A stretch of 64,000 nt of DNA from Gallaecimonas sp. GXIMD4217 (GCF_038087665.1 NZ_CP149925.1:957455-1021454), one strand, 5' to 3'. Shown: positions 1 to 14,469, counted from the stretch's first letter. The notes: a model not told the origin generated them from the sequence alone. A program made the numbers and translations.

Positions 1-595
1 CCTGCCGGTGCTGCTGGGGGGCTTCTGGTGGGTGCTGGCGGCGCTGCTGGCCTATCAATATCCGGAGCCGGTGCGCTTTTGGCAGAACCACCGCAGCTGG
101 CGGCTCATCTTCGGCGTGCTGACCCTGATCCCGGCCTGGGCCGGGCTGCAGATCCTGCGCAGCTGGCATTACGACGTGGCGCCCCTGCATGGCGCCCTGG
201 CCATCCTCTACGTGCTGCTGCTGGTGTGGGCCGCCGACACCGGCGCCTACTTCGTCGGCCGCCGCTTCGGCAAGCACAAGCTGGCCCCCAGGGTCAGCCC
301 GGGCAAGACCCTGGAAGGCGCCCTGGGCGGCATCGGCCTGGCCCTGCTGGTGGCCGCCATCGCCATCAGTCAGGCGCCGGCCGCCCTGTCCCCCAGTGCC
401 CTGGTGAGCGCCAGCCTGTTTGCGGTGCTGGCCTCCATCCTCGGCGACCTGTCCGAGTCCATGCTCAAGCGTGAGGCCGGCATCAAGGACTCCGGCTCCA
501 TCCTGCCCGGCCACGGCGGCATCCTTGACCGTATCGATTCCATTACCGCGGCGGTACCGGTGTTCGTGCTGGTGATGCTGGCCATGGGGGTCTGA
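1..595 (+). CDS. cdsA: Phosphatidate cytidylyltransferase, C-terminal part
   Basis: CdsA makes CDP-diacylglycerol from phosphatidic acid and CTP at the inner membrane, the branch point of phospholipid synthesis. The gene is cut by the window edge; the reading frame is open from base 2 and ends at TGA 593-595. Several hydrophobic helices are visible. The C-terminus carries the family signature: SMLKREAGIKDSGS, then LPGHGGILDRIDS, holding the acidic metal/CTP-binding residues. The stop overlaps the ATG of dxr by one base, so the two are probably translationally coupled, as in the usual cdsA-dxr-rseP-bamA order. Identification is firm; only the 5' end is missing. Confidence 0.96.
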   Translation, partial: LPVLLGGFWWVLAALLAYQYPEPVRFWQNHRSWRLIFGVLTLIPAWAGLQILRSWHYDVAPLHGALAILYVLLLVWAADTGAYFVGRRFGKHKLAPRVSPGKTLEGALGGIGLALLVAAIAISQAPAALSPSALVSASLFAVLASILGDLSESMLKREAGIKDSGSILPGHGGILDRIDSITAAVPVFVLVMLAMGV

Positions 596-1776
596 TGCAG
601 GGTGTGGTGATCCTTGGAGCCACCGGCTCCATCGGCGAGTCCACCCTGGACGTCATTCGCCGCAACCCGGCCCGCTTCAAGGTGGTGGCGCTGTCGGCCC
701 ATTCCAGTGCCGACAAGCTGTGGGCGCAGATCCAGGAGTTCCGACCCCAGGTGGCGGTGCTGGTGGACGACGGCAAGGCAAGCTGGCTGGCCGGGCAGAT
801 CAAGGCCGCCGGCCTGGCCACGGAGCTGCTGACCGGTGCCCAGGCCCTGGAGGACATCGCCCGGCACCCGGATGCGAGCCAGGTGATGGCGGCCATCGTC
901 GGCGCCGCCGGCCTGCTGCCGACCCTGGCCGCGGTTCGTGCCGGCAAGCGGGTGCTGCTGGCCAACAAGGAGGCGCTGGTGATGTCCGGGGCCCTGTTCA
1001 TGGACGAAGTCAGGCGCCATGGCGCCGAGCTGCTGCCCATCGACTCCGAGCACAACGCCATCTTCCAGTCCCTGCCGCACCTTTGCCAGCAGGGCGAACC
1101 CCTGGCCAAGGGCGGGGTCACCCAGATCCTGCTGACCGGCTCGGGCGGCCCCTTCCGCACCCGAGAGCTGGCCAGCTTCGAGGCCATCACCCCCGCCGAG
1201 GCGGTGGCCCACCCCAACTGGTCCATGGGCCAGAAGATCTCCGTGGACTCCGCCACCATGATGAACAAGGGCCTGGAGTTCATCGAGGCCAAGTGGCTGT
1301 TTGGCTGCCGGGCCGAGGATATCCAGGTGGTGCTGCACCCCCAGAGCGTGATCCATTCCATGGTCCGTTACGCCGACGGCTCGGTGCTGGCCCAGATGGG
1401 CAGCCCGGACATGCGCACCCCCATCGCCCATGCCATGGCCTACCCGGAGCGCATCGCCGCCGGCGTGGCCGAGCTCGACTTCTTCAGCGTCGGCCAGTTC
1501 ACCTTCGACAAGCCCTGTGCCGAGCGCTATCCCTGCCTGGCGCTGGCCATTGACGCCTGCAAGGCGGGGCAGGGCGCCACCACGGTGCTGAACGCCGCCA
1601 ACGAGGTGGCGGTGGCCGCCTTCCTGGACGGCAGGCTGGCCTTCACCGGCATCGCCACCCTGGTGGCCCGATGCCTGGAACAGCTGGGCCATTTCTCGGT
1701 GAACGACCTGGATGGTATCCTGGCCCTGGATCAACAAAGCCGCACCCTGGCGGCAGGTCTGGTGTCGTCATGCTGA
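595..1776 (+). CDS. dxr: 1-deoxy-D-xylulose 5-phosphate reductoisomerase
   Basis: Dxr (IspC) catalyses the first committed step of the MEP isoprenoid pathway, converting DXP to MEP with NADPH. The 393-residue length is typical. The N-terminus has the dinucleotide-binding loop LGATGSIGEST (residues 7-17). Mid-protein motifs include LLANKEALVMSG, the metal-binding PIDSEHNAIFQ and the substrate loop GSGGPFRT. The ATG at 595 overlaps the cdsA stop, and the 3' end overlaps the rseP start by 7 bases, indicating one transcription unit. Nothing is truncated. Confidence 0.98.
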   Translation: MQGVVILGATGSIGESTLDVIRRNPARFKVVALSAHSSADKLWAQIQEFRPQVAVLVDDGKASWLAGQIKAAGLATELLTGAQALEDIARHPDASQVMAAIVGAAGLLPTLAAVRAGKRVLLANKEALVMSGALFMDEVRRHGAELLPIDSEHNAIFQSLPHLCQQGEPLAKGGVTQILLTGSGGPFRTRELASFEAITPAEAVAHPNWSMGQKISVDSATMMNKGLEFIEAKWLFGCRAEDIQVVLHPQSVIHSMVRYADGSVLAQMGSPDMRTPIAHAMAYPERIAAGVAELDFFSVGQFTFDKPCAERYPCLALAIDACKAGQGATTVLNAANEVAVAAFLDGRLAFTGIATLVARCLEQLGHFSVNDLDGILALDQQSRTLAAGLVSSC

Positions 1777-3116
1777 GTGTTATCTGGACGCTGTTTTTCT
1801 TCCTGGTGGCCCTGGGGCTGCTGGTGACCATCCATGAATATGGCCACTTCTGGGTGGCCAGGAAGGCCGGGGTCAGGGTGGAGCGTTTCTCCATCGGCTT
1901 CGGCAAGCCGCTGTGGCAACGCCAGGGCAAGGACGGCACCCAGTACGTGGTAGCCGCCATTCCCCTGGGCGGCTATGTGAAGATGCTCGACGAGCGGGTC
2001 GAGCCGGTGCCGGCCGAATACCGTCACCAGGCCTTCAACAGCCAGTCGCTGCCGGTGCGCAGCGCCATCGTCGCTGCCGGCCCTGCCGCCAATTTCCTCT
2101 TTGCCATCGCCGCCTACTGGCTGGTGGGCATGCTGGGCCTGCAGACGGTCAAACCCGTGGTGGGTGAGATCCAGCCTCAATCCATCGCCGCCGAGGCCGC
2201 TGTACCGGTCGGCGCCGAGATCCTGGCCGTGGATGGCCAGAAGGTGCGCACCTGGCAGGACATCAACCTGGCCCTGGTGGATGCCATCGGCGAGGACAGC
2301 CTGACCCTGTCCGTTCGGGATGATGCCGGCTACCAGCGCCGGCTGGCCCTGGATATCCGCACCTGGACCCTGCCTGAAGATGGCTCGGCGCTGCGTTCTT
2401 TGGGGCTGGTGCCCTTTACCCCCAAGGCCAAGCCCATCATTGCCCAGGTTGTTAAGGAACTTGCCGGCGACAGGGCGGGTCTGAAGCCAGGCGACGAGTT
2501 GCTGGCCCTGGACGGCGAAGCCATCCAGGACTGGCAACTCTTCGTCGAGAAGATACAGCAGAGCCCGGGCCAGGCGCTGTCGCTGCGGGTGCGGCGGGAT
2601 GACAGGGAGCTGGCGTTGAACCTGGTGCCCCAGGCCCGAGAGATCGATGGCCGCATTCAGGGTTACCTGGGGGTGGTGCCCCAGTTCGAACCCTGGCCAG
2701 AAGGCATGGTCATAGAGGTGCAGTACGGCCCCCTGGAAGCCCTGTGGCAGGGCAGCGTCAAGACCTGGCAGATGACCACCCTGACCCTGGGTACCCTGTG
2801 GAAGTTTCTGACCGGCGATATCGACCTGGCCCACCTGTCCGGTCCCATAGGTATCGCGCAGGGCGCCGGGGCCACGGCCAGCTTCGGGTTGGTGTATTTT
2901 CTTGGTTTTTTGGGGCTTATCAGTGTTAATCTGGGCATCATCAATCTGCTGCCCTTGCCCGTGCTGGACGGTGGTCACCTGCTGTTCTTCCTGATGGAAG
3001 GGGTGCGTGGCAAGCCGCTGTCCGAAAAGGCCCAGGAGATGGCCTTTCGCCTGGGAGCCGTGTTGCTCCTGCTACTGATGGGCATTGCCTTATTCAATGA
3101 CTTCGCCAGGCTATAG
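1770..3116 (+). CDS. rseP: Site-2 (intramembrane) metalloprotease RseP
   Basis: RseP cleaves anti-sigma-E factor RseA after DegS, and remnant signal peptides, in the inner membrane. I chose the ATG at 1770 ([13 protein letters not shown]), giving 448 residues. A longer frame upstream to 1671 only reads through dxr. The zinc motif HEYGH is at residues 22-26, in the first membrane segment. Two PDZ-like regions follow in the periplasmic part, and the second active-site motif VLDGGH places Asp at residue 400 near the C-terminal membrane helices. It overlaps dxr by 7 bases and precedes bamA, the conserved arrangement. Confidence 0.97.
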   Translation: MLSVIWTLFFFLVALGLLVTIHEYGHFWVARKAGVRVERFSIGFGKPLWQRQGKDGTQYVVAAIPLGGYVKMLDERVEPVPAEYRHQAFNSQSLPVRSAIVAAGPAANFLFAIAAYWLVGMLGLQTVKPVVGEIQPQSIAAEAAVPVGAEILAVDGQKVRTWQDINLALVDAIGEDSLTLSVRDDAGYQRRLALDIRTWTLPEDGSALRSLGLVPFTPKAKPIIAQVVKELAGDRAGLKPGDELLALDGEAIQDWQLFVEKIQQSPGQALSLRVRRDDRELALNLVPQAREIDGRIQGYLGVVPQFEPWPEGMVIEVQYGPLEALWQGSVKTWQMTTLTLGTLWKFLTGDIDLAHLSGPIGIAQGAGATASFGLVYFLGFLGLISVNLGIINLLPLPVLDGGHLLFFLMEGVRGKPLSEKAQEMAFRLGAVLLLLLMGIALFNDFARL

Positions 3117-3145
3117 GCGAAGCAAGAACGGAAAAGAATCACAAC

Positions 3146-5617
3146 ATGAGAGCCGTGCAATCTCTGCTTTGCGCGTCTGTGCTGGCCGCGTTGGCCGGGC
3201 AGGCGCAAGCGATGGAAAGCTTCAAGGTCCAGGACATCCGTGTCGAAGGCCTGCAGCGGGTAGCCCTGGGAGCAGCCCTGACCTATGTGCCGGTCAAGGC
3301 CGGTGATTTCGTCGACGACGCCAGGGTGGCACAGCTGATCCGTGCCCTCTATTCCTCCACCCATTTCGAAAACATCGAAGTGCTGCGTGACGGCAACGAC
3401 CTGGTGATCCGCGTCAAGGAGAGACCGACCATCAGCTCGGTCACCTTTGTGGGCAACAAGGACATCAAGGAAGAGCAGCTCAACCAGAGCCTGGAAGAGC
3501 AGGGGATCCGGGTCGGCGAGCCCCTGGACAGGACCATCATCTCCGGCATCGAGAAGGGCCTGGAAGACTTCTATTACTCGGTGGGCAAGTACGACGCCGA
3601 CGTCAATGCCATCGTCACGCCGCTGCCCCGCAACAGGGTCTCCATCAAGCTGGACTTCAAGGAAGGCAAGGCCGCCGAGATCCAGCAGATCAACATAGTG
3701 GGCAACAGCATCTTTTCCGATGCCGAGCTGCTGAACCAGCTGGAGCTCAAGGACAAGCTGGCCTGGTGGCAGGTGCTCAGCGAGAAGCGCTACCAGAAGC
3801 AGACCCTGGAGTCCGATCTGGAAACGCTGCGCTCCTACTACCTGGACCGGGGCTACCTGCGCTTCAACGTGGACTCCACCCAGGTCTCCATGAGCCCGGG
3901 CCGCGAGGGCGTCTATATCACCCTCAATGTCAGCGAAGGTGAGGTGTACAAGGTCAAGGGCGTGAAGCTGGCCGGTAACCTGCTGGGCAAGGAAGAGGTG
4001 ATGGAAAAGCTCATCCCCATCAAGGAAGGGGATGTCTACAACGGCGCCGAGGTCACCTTCACCGAGGAAATGCTGGCCAAGTTCCTGGGCCGCTTCGGTT
4101 ATGCCTACCCCAAGGTGGTGACCATCCCGGAAGTGGATGACGAAAGCAAGGAAGTGACCCTGACCATCAGCGTGGATCCGGGCCAGCGGGTCTATGTGCG
4201 CCGCATCAACTTCAAGGGCAACGAAACCACGGCCGACGAAGTGCTGCGTCGTGAGGCCCGCCAGATGGAAGGGGCCTGGTTGTCCAACAACCTGGTGGAT
4301 TTCTCCAAGGAGCGCATGAACCGCCTGGGCTACTTCGAAAAGGTGGACGTGGAAACCACTCGCCTGCCCGAAGACGACAGCCAGGTGGACCTGACCTACA
4401 CCGTCAAGGAGCAGCCCTCGGGCTCCCTGCAGGCCGGCATCGGCTACGGCTCCTACGGCGGCCTGTCCCTCAATGCCGGCATCCAGCAGCGAAACTTCCT
4501 GGGTACCGGTAAGCAGGTGGGGATCTCGTTGAACTCCAACCGTTACCAGAAGTCCGTCAACCTCAGCTATACGGATCCCTATTTCACCGTCGACGCCATC
4601 AGCCTGGGCGGCAGCATCTATTTCTCCGAAATAGACTACGGCGATGCCTACCTGGAAGCCTATGGCCAGGAAACCTTTGGTGTGGGTGCCCGTCTTGGCT
4701 TCCCCATCAACGAGTACAACCGCCTTGGCCTGGGCGTCAACTACAAGGACTCCAGGCTGAACTCCATCTCCGCCCACGAGAAGGCCCTGGAGTTCTTCGA
4801 TATCTACAGTGGCCAGGACATCCTGGACGGCAAGATTGAGTTCGACGAAGTGGTACTGGCCGCGGACTGGAGCCGCTCTACCCTGAACCGGGGCACCTTC
4901 CCGTCCTCAGGTTCCAGCCAGAGTATCGGTATCTCCGGTTCCATTCCCAGCTCCACCATCACCTATGCCAAGTTCAAGGCCAGCACCCGTCATTACTGGC
5001 CCATCGACCGTAACCACGACTGGGTGCTGTCCGCCAACATGAGCCTGGGTTATGCCAACGGCTATGGCACCGTCAACGGCCAGGACGCGATCCTGCCGTT
5101 CTGGGAGCACTTCTATGCCGGTGGCGCCCAAACCTTGAGGGGCTTCGAGTCCAATACCGTCGGCCCCAAGGCCATCTTCCGCCAGGCCCAGACCGTCGGC
5201 GCCGGCGAGGACGGTTCGTCCATACTGCTGCCGCCTTCCGAGGACCAGCTGGCCCTGGGTGGTGCCATCGGCGGTAACGCCATGGCCACGGCGACCCTGG
5301 AAATGATCGTGCCGACGCCCTTCCTGGACGAGGCCTACAAGAACTCGGTGCGCACCTCCTTCTTTGTGGACGTGGGCAACGTCTGGGACACCGAGTTTGA
5401 TTTCGACAAGTACCGCAATCTGGAGGTGGTGTCCTCCAACAACGGCGGTGCCCTCTACGATTATGCCGATGCCGGCGCCTACCGGGCGTCCTACGGTCTG
5501 AGCCTGCAGTGGCTGTCTCCCATGGGGCCCATGGTGTTCAGCTTTGCCCGCCCGCTGAAGAAGCAGGACGGCGATCAGACCGAATTCTTCTCTTTCAACA
5601 TCGGCACCACATTCTAA
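3146..5617 (+). CDS. bamA: Outer-membrane protein assembly factor BamA
   Basis: BamA is the Omp85 core of the BAM complex, which inserts beta-barrel proteins into the outer membrane. The 823-residue product begins with a signal peptide ending around QAQA/MES. Five POTRA-type repeats follow (roughly residues 24-425), then a C-terminal beta-barrel. The conserved RGF motif of the lid loop is at about residues 665-667 (TLRGFES), and the protein ends in aromatic Phe (NIGTTF), the usual OMP C-terminal signal. It lies 29 bp after rseP. A uridine phosphorylase gene, rather than skp, follows immediately. Confidence 0.98.
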   Translation: MRAVQSLLCASVLAALAGQAQAMESFKVQDIRVEGLQRVALGAALTYVPVKAGDFVDDARVAQLIRALYSSTHFENIEVLRDGNDLVIRVKERPTISSVTFVGNKDIKEEQLNQSLEEQGIRVGEPLDRTIISGIEKGLEDFYYSVGKYDADVNAIVTPLPRNRVSIKLDFKEGKAAEIQQINIVGNSIFSDAELLNQLELKDKLAWWQVLSEKRYQKQTLESDLETLRSYYLDRGYLRFNVDSTQVSMSPGREGVYITLNVSEGEVYKVKGVKLAGNLLGKEEVMEKLIPIKEGDVYNGAEVTFTEEMLAKFLGRFGYAYPKVVTIPEVDDESKEVTLTISVDPGQRVYVRRINFKGNETTADEVLRREARQMEGAWLSNNLVDFSKERMNRLGYFEKVDVETTRLPEDDSQVDLTYTVKEQPSGSLQAGIGYGSYGGLSLNAGIQQRNFLGTGKQVGISLNSNRYQKSVNLSYTDPYFTVDAISLGGSIYFSEIDYGDAYLEAYGQETFGVGARLGFPINEYNRLGLGVNYKDSRLNSISAHEKALEFFDIYSGQDILDGKIEFDEVVLAADWSRSTLNRGTFPSSGSSQSIGISGSIPSSTITYAKFKASTRHYWPIDRNHDWVLSANMSLGYANGYGTVNGQDAILPFWEHFYAGGAQTLRGFESNTVGPKAIFRQAQTVGAGEDGSSILLPPSEDQLALGGAIGGNAMATATLEMIVPTPFLDEAYKNSVRTSFFVDVGNVWDTEFDFDKYRNLEVVSSNNGGALYDYADAGAYRASYGLSLQWLSPMGPMVFSFARPLKKQDGDQTEFFSFNIGTTF

Positions 5618-5626
5618 GGAGCGACT

Positions 5627-6379
5627 ATGGGCAAGTTTCACCTGGGTGTAAGTGAAGCCGATCTGGCCGGCGCCACCCTGGCCATAGTGCCGGGCGATCC
5701 GGCCCGGGTCGAACGCATCGCCAAACACCTGGACAACCCGGTGTTCCTGGCCAGCCAGCGTGAATACACGCTGTGGCGCGGCGAGCTCAAGGGCAAGCCG
5801 GTGGTGGTCTGTTCCACCGGTATCGGCGGACCCTCCACCTCCATCGCCGTGGAAGAGCTGGCCCAGCTGGGCGTGCGTACCTTCCTGCGGGTCGGCACCA
5901 CGGGCGCCATCCAGCCCCATGTACAGGTGGGCGACGTCATCGTCACCAACGCCTCGGTGCGCCTGGACGGCGCCAGCCTGCATTTCGCGCCCATGGAATT
6001 CCCGGCGGTGTCCGATTTCCAGTGCACCACCGCCATGGTGGAAGCGGCCCGTGAGCTGGGCACCCAGCCCCATATCGGCGTGACCGCCTCCAGCGATACC
6101 TTCTACCCCGGTCAGGAGCGTTACGACACCTTCTCCGGCCGGGTCGTGCAGCGCTTTCGCGGCTCCCTCGAAGAGTGGCAGTCCATGGGCGTGCTCAACT
6201 ACGAAATGGAGTCGGCAACCTTGCTGACCATGTGCGCCAGCTCCGGCCTCAAGGCCGGCTGCGTTGCTGGTGTACTTGTTAACCGGACTCAGCAGGAGAT
6301 CCCGGATGAAGCCAAGGTGGCAGCCGTGGAAGCCCATGCCATCGAGATCGTCGTCGCGGCCGCCGCCAGGCTGCTGTAA
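5627..6379 (+). CDS. udp: Uridine phosphorylase
   Basis: The product (250 aa) belongs to the PNP/UDP phosphorylase family and most resembles Udp, which splits uridine with phosphate into uracil and ribose-1-phosphate in the cytoplasm. The family signature is visible as [16 protein letters not shown] (about residues 64-79). Phosphate-binding residues are in [11 protein letters not shown], and the substrate-side region [11 protein letters not shown] precedes the conserved MESATLL. It starts 9 bp after the bamA stop with RBS AAGGAG, so it is co-transcribed with the envelope genes. This position between bamA and skp is unusual: in most relatives these two are adjacent and udp lies elsewhere. Codon use looks like its neighbours, so there is no sign of recent transfer. 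Confidence 0.93.
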   Translation: MGKFHLGVSEADLAGATLAIVPGDPARVERIAKHLDNPVFLASQREYTLWRGELKGKPVVVCSTGIGGPSTSIAVEELAQLGVRTFLRVGTTGAIQPHVQVGDVIVTNASVRLDGASLHFAPMEFPAVSDFQCTTAMVEAARELGTQPHIGVTASSDTFYPGQERYDTFSGRVVQRFRGSLEEWQSMGVLNYEMESATLLTMCASSGLKAGCVAGVLVNRTQQEIPDEAKVAAVEAHAIEIVVAAAARLL

Positions 6380-6406
6380 GGCGCAAATACAATAAGGAGA
6401 ACCACA

Positions 6407-6922
6407 TTGAAAAAGCTGATTAATGCCGCCGGTCTGGGACTGGCTCTGTCCGCCGCCACCCTGGCCATGCCGGCCGCCGCCGAAGGCAAGATCGCCGTGG
6501 TCGACATGGGGCGTATCTTCCAGGCCCTGCCCCAGCGCGAAATGGTGGAAAGCAAGCTCAAGGCCGAATTTGCCGACCGCATCGAAGCCGTGCGCAAGCT
6601 CGAGGAAGAGATGCAGGGCCTGGCCGAAAAGGCCCGTCGTGATGGCGCCATCATGACCGACGACCAGAAGAAAGAGCTGAGCCGCAAGATGGAATCCCTG
6701 CAGGCCGACTACCAGCTCAAGCGCAAGGCCATGGACGAAGACATGCGCAAGCGCCAGGGTGACGAGCGCAACATGCTGCTGGAGAAGATCCAGACCGCCA
6801 TCAACGAAGTGGCCGCTTCCGGCAACTACGACGTGGTACTGCAGCGCAACGCCGTGGCCTACATCAAGAGCGACGTGGACATCTCCGCCAAGGTCATCGA
6901 CAAGGTTTCCAAGGGCAACTAA
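6407..6922 (+). CDS. skp: Periplasmic chaperone Skp (OmpH family)
   Basis: Skp is a trimeric periplasmic chaperone that holds unfolded outer-membrane proteins on their way to BAM. The gene starts with TTG at 6407, preceded by a clear RBS (AAGGAGA, 6394-6400). This gives a signal peptide MKKLINAAGLGLALSAATLA and cleavage after AAA. The mature part begins GKIAVVDMGRIFQALPQ, the typical start of OmpH/Skp, followed by a long charged helical region (residues 50-135) that forms the tentacles. Length 171 aa is in range. It is 3 bp upstream of lpxD, as in other Gammaproteobacteria. Confidence 0.95.
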   Translation: MKKLINAAGLGLALSAATLAMPAAAEGKIAVVDMGRIFQALPQREMVESKLKAEFADRIEAVRKLEEEMQGLAEKARRDGAIMTDDQKKELSRKMESLQADYQLKRKAMDEDMRKRQGDERNMLLEKIQTAINEVAASGNYDVVLQRNAVAYIKSDVDISAKVIDKVSKGN

Positions 6923-6925
6923 GCA

Positions 6926-7963
6926 ATGGCCGTGATTTCGCTCGCTGAGCTGGCCAAGACCCTGGACGCCAAGCTGGTCGGGGATGGCGACATCCCCATC
7001 AGCAGGGTCAACACCCTGGAGTCGGCCGGCCCTGGCCAGCTGGCCTTCCTGGCCAACAGCAAGTACCGCAAGCAGCTTCAGTCCACCAAGGCCGAGGCGG
7101 TGATCCTCACCGAGAAGGATCTGGAGTACCGCCAGGGCGCCGCCCTGGTGATGGCCAACCCCTACCTGGGTTTTGCCAGGGTGGCCCAGTTGCTGGACAG
7201 CACGCCGCCGGCCGCCGTGGGCATCCATCCCACCGCCGTCATCGACCCCAGTGTCCAGCTAGGCAAGGACGTGGCCATAGGTGCCCATGCCGTCCTGGAG
7301 GCCGGTGTGGTCATCGGCGACCATTGCCAGGTCGGTGCCAACTGCTTCATCGGCAGGGACAGCGTACTGGGTGCCGGTACCAAGCTCTGGGCCAACGTCA
7401 GCCTCTACCACGACGTGCAGCTGGGCGAGCGCTGCCTGGTCCAGTCCGGCGTGGTGATAGGCTCCGACGGTTTTGGCTATGCCAACGACAAGGGTACCTG
7501 GGTACATATTCCCCAGACCGGTGGCGTGCGCATCGGCAACGATGTGGAGGTCGGCGCCGGCACCACCATAGACCGCGGCGCCCTGGAGCACACCGTCATT
7601 GGTGACGGCACCATACTGGATAACCAGGTACAGGTGGCACACAATGTGCGCCTGGGCAAGGGCTGCGCCGTGGCGGGCAACACCGTCTTTGCCGGCAGTT
7701 GCAGCCTGGGAGACCACTGCATCGTCGGCGGCTCCGCCGGTGTTGCCGGGCATCTGGAAGTGACCAGTGGCGTGACCATCACCGGCATGACCATGGTCAC
7801 CAAGGCCATTACCGAGCCGGGCGTCTACAGTTCGGGTACGGCGGCCCAGCCCAACAGGGAATGGCGCAAGAGCGCGGCCCGGTTCCGCCAGCTGGACGAG
7901 ATGTACAAGCGTCTCAAGGCCCTGGAAGCGGAACTGGCGGCCCTGAAGGCTCCAAACGACTAA
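6926..7963 (+). CDS. lpxD: UDP-3-O-(3-hydroxyacyl)glucosamine N-acyltransferase
   Basis: LpxD adds the second 3-hydroxyacyl chain, from acyl-ACP, in lipid A synthesis. The 345-residue product has an N-terminal uridine-binding domain (about 1-100). A left-handed beta-helix of hexapeptide repeats follows (about 105-300), for example [16 protein letters not shown] and [18 protein letters not shown]-terminal helix contains [16 protein letters not shown]. The catalytic His region is [15 protein letters not shown]. It sits between skp and fabZ in the standard lipid A cluster. Confidence 0.97.
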   Translation: MAVISLAELAKTLDAKLVGDGDIPISRVNTLESAGPGQLAFLANSKYRKQLQSTKAEAVILTEKDLEYRQGAALVMANPYLGFARVAQLLDSTPPAAVGIHPTAVIDPSVQLGKDVAIGAHAVLEAGVVIGDHCQVGANCFIGRDSVLGAGTKLWANVSLYHDVQLGERCLVQSGVVIGSDGFGYANDKGTWVHIPQTGGVRIGNDVEVGAGTTIDRGALEHTVIGDGTILDNQVQVAHNVRLGKGCAVAGNTVFAGSCSLGDHCIVGGSAGVAGHLEVTSGVTITGMTMVTKAITEPGVYSSGTAAQPNREWRKSAARFRQLDEMYKRLKALEAELAALKAPND

Positions 7964-7988
7964 AAGCATAACAAGTAAGCGGAAGATC

Positions 7989-8441
7989 ATGAGCGAAATG
8001 AATACCATGGACGTGGTTGAGGTACTGGAGCATCTGCCTCACCGTTACCCTTTCCTGCTGGTCGACAAGGTGGTGGACTACACCGTCGGCGAGTCCCTGG
8101 TGGCGGTGAAGAACGTCACCTATAATGAGCCCTTTTTCCAAGGCCACTTCCCCGGCAAGCCCATCATGCCGGGTGTCCTGATCCTCGAAGCCATGGCCCA
8201 GGCCACCGGCATCCTGGCCTTCAAGACCGCCAACCAAAAGCCATCGGACGGTGTTCTGTATTACTTCGCCGGCATCGACAACGCGCGCTTCAAGCAGCCG
8301 GTCGTGCCCGGTGATACCCTGGTAATGGAAGTGGAAATCGTCAAAATCAAAGCGGGCATCGGCAAGTTCCGTGGCGTTGCCAAGGTGGACGGCAACGTGG
8401 TCTGTGAAGCGGACCTGATGTGCGCCAAACGCGAGATCTGA
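7989..8441 (+). CDS. fabZ: 3-hydroxyacyl-ACP dehydratase FabZ
   Basis: FabZ dehydrates 3-hydroxyacyl-ACP in fatty acid elongation and competes with the lipid A enzymes for the same substrate. The 150-residue product has the hot-dog fold core with [11 protein letters not shown], and the active-site motif [15 protein letters not shown] gives catalytic His53 and Glu67, spaced as in characterised FabZ. Translation starts at ATG 7989 ([12 protein letters not shown]); a second in-frame Met lies six codons in. It is followed after 5 bp by lpxA, so lipid A and membrane fatty acid synthesis are co-expressed. Confidence 0.97.
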   Translation: MSEMNTMDVVEVLEHLPHRYPFLLVDKVVDYTVGESLVAVKNVTYNEPFFQGHFPGKPIMPGVLILEAMAQATGILAFKTANQKPSDGVLYYFAGIDNARFKQPVVPGDTLVMEVEIVKIKAGIGKFRGVAKVDGNVVCEADLMCAKREI

Positions 8442-8446
8442 ACACC

Positions 8447-9217
8447 GTGATTCATCCCCAGGCAATTGTTGATCCCAAGGCCAGGCTGGGCGCCAATGTC
8501 AGCGTTGGCCCCTGGTCCTATATCGGCCCCGACGTGGAAATCGGCGACGACACCGTGATCCACTCCCATGTGGTGATCAAGGGCCCCACCACCATTGGCA
8601 AGGGCAACCAGATCTTCCAGTTTGCCTCCGTGGGCGAAGAGTGCCAGGACAAGAAGTACGCCGGCGAGCCGACCCGGCTGGAGATAGGTGACAACAACGT
8701 CATTCGCGAGAGCGTCACCATCCACAGGGGCACAGTGCAGGATCAGAGCCTGACCAGGATCGGCTCCAACAACCTGCTGATGGCCTATGTGCACGTGGCC
8801 CACGACTGCATCGTTGGCGACAACTGCATCCTGGCCAACAACGCCTCCATCGCCGGCCACGTCAAGGTGGGCGACTGGGCCATCCTTGGCGGCATGACCG
8901 GGGTGCATCAGTTCTGCCACATCGGCGAGCACGCCTTCATCGGCGCCAGCTCCCTGGTGGTCCAGGACGTGCCGCCCTATGTGATGGCGTCCGGCATGCG
9001 TGCCGCGCCCCACGGCCTGAACCTGGAAGGCCTCAAGCGCCGCGGCTTCGACAAGGACGCCATCAAGGCCCTGCGCCAGGCCTACAAGGTCCTGTACCGG
9101 GAAGGCCTGACCCTGGCCGAGGCCAGGGAGCAGATCGCCGTCCTGGCGGCGGAGCAGCCCCTGGTCAGCGACTTCCTGACCTTCATCGACAATTCCGAAC
9201 GCGGCCTGATCCGCTAA
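8447..9217 (+). CDS. lpxA: UDP-N-acetylglucosamine acyltransferase LpxA
   Basis: LpxA transfers the first 3-hydroxyacyl chain to UDP-GlcNAc. I prefer the GTG at 8447 ([15 protein letters not shown]), just after the fabZ stop. It gives 256 residues, aligns with the usual start of the beta-helix, and avoids the extra nine residues of an upstream GTG at 8420 that lies inside fabZ. Hexapeptide repeats run from residue 2 to about 190, and the catalytic His lies in [17 protein letters not shown]-terminal helical domain ([19 protein letters not shown]) is present. The start codon has only a weak RBS, which suggests coupling to fabZ translation. Confidence 0.95.
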   Translation: MIHPQAIVDPKARLGANVSVGPWSYIGPDVEIGDDTVIHSHVVIKGPTTIGKGNQIFQFASVGEECQDKKYAGEPTRLEIGDNNVIRESVTIHRGTVQDQSLTRIGSNNLLMAYVHVAHDCIVGDNCILANNASIAGHVKVGDWAILGGMTGVHQFCHIGEHAFIGASSLVVQDVPPYVMASGMRAAPHGLNLEGLKRRGFDKDAIKALRQAYKVLYREGLTLAEAREQIAVLAAEQPLVSDFLTFIDNSERGLIR

Positions 9218-9225
9218 GGTAACCC

Positions 9226-10356
9226 ATGTCCAAGCCGCTGCGTGTGGGCATGGTGGCAGGCGAGGCCTCCGGCGACGTGCTGGGGGCCAGTCTGATCCAG
9301 GCCCTGAAGAAATCCCATCCCGACCTTATCCTCGAAGGCATTGGCGGCCCGCTGATGCAGGCCGAAGGTTTCGACAGCCTCTATCCCATGGAGGAGCTGT
9401 CGGTCATGGGCCTGGTGGAGGTGCTGGGACGCCTGCCCAGGCTGCTCGGTATCCGCCGGGGCCTGGTCCGCCATTTCATCGACAACCCGCCGGATGTCTT
9501 CATCGGTATCGATGCTCCCGACTTCAACCTGGGGGTGGAGAAGCGCCTCAAGGACAAGGGCATCAAGACGGTGCATTACGTCAGCCCCTCGGTCTGGGCC
9601 TGGCGCGAAAAGCGGGTGCACAAGGTCAAGGCCGCCACCGATCTGGTGTTGGCGCTGCTGCCCTTCGAAAAGGCCTTCTACGACAAGCACCATCATCCCT
9701 GCGTCTTCGTGGGTCATCCTTTGGCCGACGAGGTGCCTCAGGAAAGCGACCAGGCAGCGGCCCGTGATGCCCTGGAGCTGCACGGCGACGGCCACTACCT
9801 GGCCATGCTGCCGGGCTCCCGGGGCGGCGAGGTGGCCCGCATGGGACCGCTCTTTGCCGAGGCCCTGCCGCTCATCCGTGCCCAGCGCCCGGAGCTGGAG
9901 ATCCTGATCCCGGCCGCCAACGACAAGCGCCGCGAGCAGATCGATGCCCTCTTTGCCGGCCAGGACGGGGTTCATGTCTTCGACGGCCAGGCCCGCACCC
10001 TGATGGCGGCCTCGGACGCCATACTGCTGGCCTCCGGCACCGCCACCCTGGAAGCCATGCTGGTGAAAAGGCCCATGGTGGTGGCCTACAAGGTCCATCC
10101 CTGGACCTACCGCCTGGCCAAGCGCCTGGTGCGGGTGACCCGTTTCAGCCTGCCCAACCTGCTGGCCGATGCCGATCTGGTGCCGGAGCTGATCCAGGAC
10201 GACGCCACCCCACAAAACGTGGCCGAGCAGGTGCTCAAGGCCCTGGACGATCGGGAGCAGGTGGGCCGCTTCGGCGAGCTGCACCAGCTGCTGCGCCGGG
10301 ACGCCTCCGCCAAGGCCGCCGAGGCGGTGCTGAAGCTGGTGGAGGGCACATGCTGA
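9226..10356 (+). CDS. lpxB: Lipid-A-disaccharide synthase
   Basis: LpxB joins UDP-diacylglucosamine and lipid X into the lipid A disaccharide at the inner face of the inner membrane. The 376-residue protein opens with [16 protein letters not shown], the family's conserved N-terminal motif. It contains [13 protein letters not shown], the catalytic-region [16 protein letters not shown] and the nucleotide-binding [13 protein letters not shown]. The gene overlaps rnhB by 7 bases, consistent with the lpxA-lpxB-rnhB-dnaE order. Confidence 0.97.
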   Translation: MSKPLRVGMVAGEASGDVLGASLIQALKKSHPDLILEGIGGPLMQAEGFDSLYPMEELSVMGLVEVLGRLPRLLGIRRGLVRHFIDNPPDVFIGIDAPDFNLGVEKRLKDKGIKTVHYVSPSVWAWREKRVHKVKAATDLVLALLPFEKAFYDKHHHPCVFVGHPLADEVPQESDQAAARDALELHGDGHYLAMLPGSRGGEVARMGPLFAEALPLIRAQRPELEILIPAANDKRREQIDALFAGQDGVHVFDGQARTLMAASDAILLASGTATLEAMLVKRPMVVAYKVHPWTYRLAKRLVRVTRFSLPNLLADADLVPELIQDDATPQNVAEQVLKALDDREQVGRFGELHQLLRRDASAKAAEAVLKLVEGTC

Positions 10357-10918
10357 TCGCCGGTGTCGACGAAGTGGGCCGCGGGCCCCTGGTGGGTGAC
10401 GTGGTGACGGCGGCGGTGATCCTCGATCCCGCCAGGCCCATCGAAGGCCTGACCGATTCCAAGAAGCTCAGCGAGAAGCGCCGCGAGGCCCTGGCGGTGG
10501 AGATCCGCGACAAGGCCCTGGCCTTTGCCATAGGCCGGGCCAGTCCCACGGAGATCGACGAGCTGAACATACTCCATGCCACCCTGCTGGCCATGCAGCG
10601 GGCCGTGGCCGGATTGGCAGTGCTGCCCGACAAGGTGCTGATCGACGGCAACCGCGTGCCGGCCCTGCCCATGGCCGCCGAGGCCGTGGTCAAGGGCGAT
10701 GCCAAGGTGGCCGAGATCGGCGCCGCTTCCATCCTGGCCAAGGTGGTCCGGGATCAGGAGATGCTGACCCTGCACCGGCAGCATCCCCACTACGGCTTCG
10801 ACCGCCACAAGGGCTATCCCACGGTCGAGCACTTGCGTCTGCTGGCCGAGCATGGTCCCCTTGAGCAATACCGCAAGAGTTTCAAACCGGTGCGCCGGGC
10901 ACTGGGACTGGAGAGCTG

Positions 10919-10919
<1 letters not shown>
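10350..10919 (+). CDS. rnhB: Ribonuclease HII
   Basis: RNase HII removes ribonucleotides misincorporated in DNA and RNA from RNA:DNA hybrids. The short N-terminus [14 protein letters not shown] has the first two catalytic acidic residues at Asp7 and Glu8. Further conserved stretches are [23 protein letters not shown] and [14 protein letters not shown], each supplying or flanking active-site acids. The protein ends with [16 protein letters not shown], typical of type 2 enzymes. The start overlaps lpxB and the stop overlaps the dnaE ATG by one base, so all three are coupled. Confidence 0.97.
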
Positions 10920-14428
<3,509 letters not shown>

Positions 14429-14469
14429 GCACAGGGTGGGAGCCTCCGGCCCTGAAGAATGGAAGAATC

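Noticed and set aside
1671-1769. N-terminal extension of RseP
   Set aside because: It lies inside dxr, is Pro/Gly-rich, and would displace the first membrane helix. ATG 1770 gives the normal protein.
4907-7228. A 773-codon open frame on the - strand across bamA, udp, skp and lpxD
   Set aside because: It crosses four firmly identified + strand genes and has shadow-type composition.
8420-8446. An earlier GTG start for lpxA inside fabZ
   Set aside because: It would add nine residues not typical of LpxA. GTG 8447 fits the family start and follows the fabZ stop.
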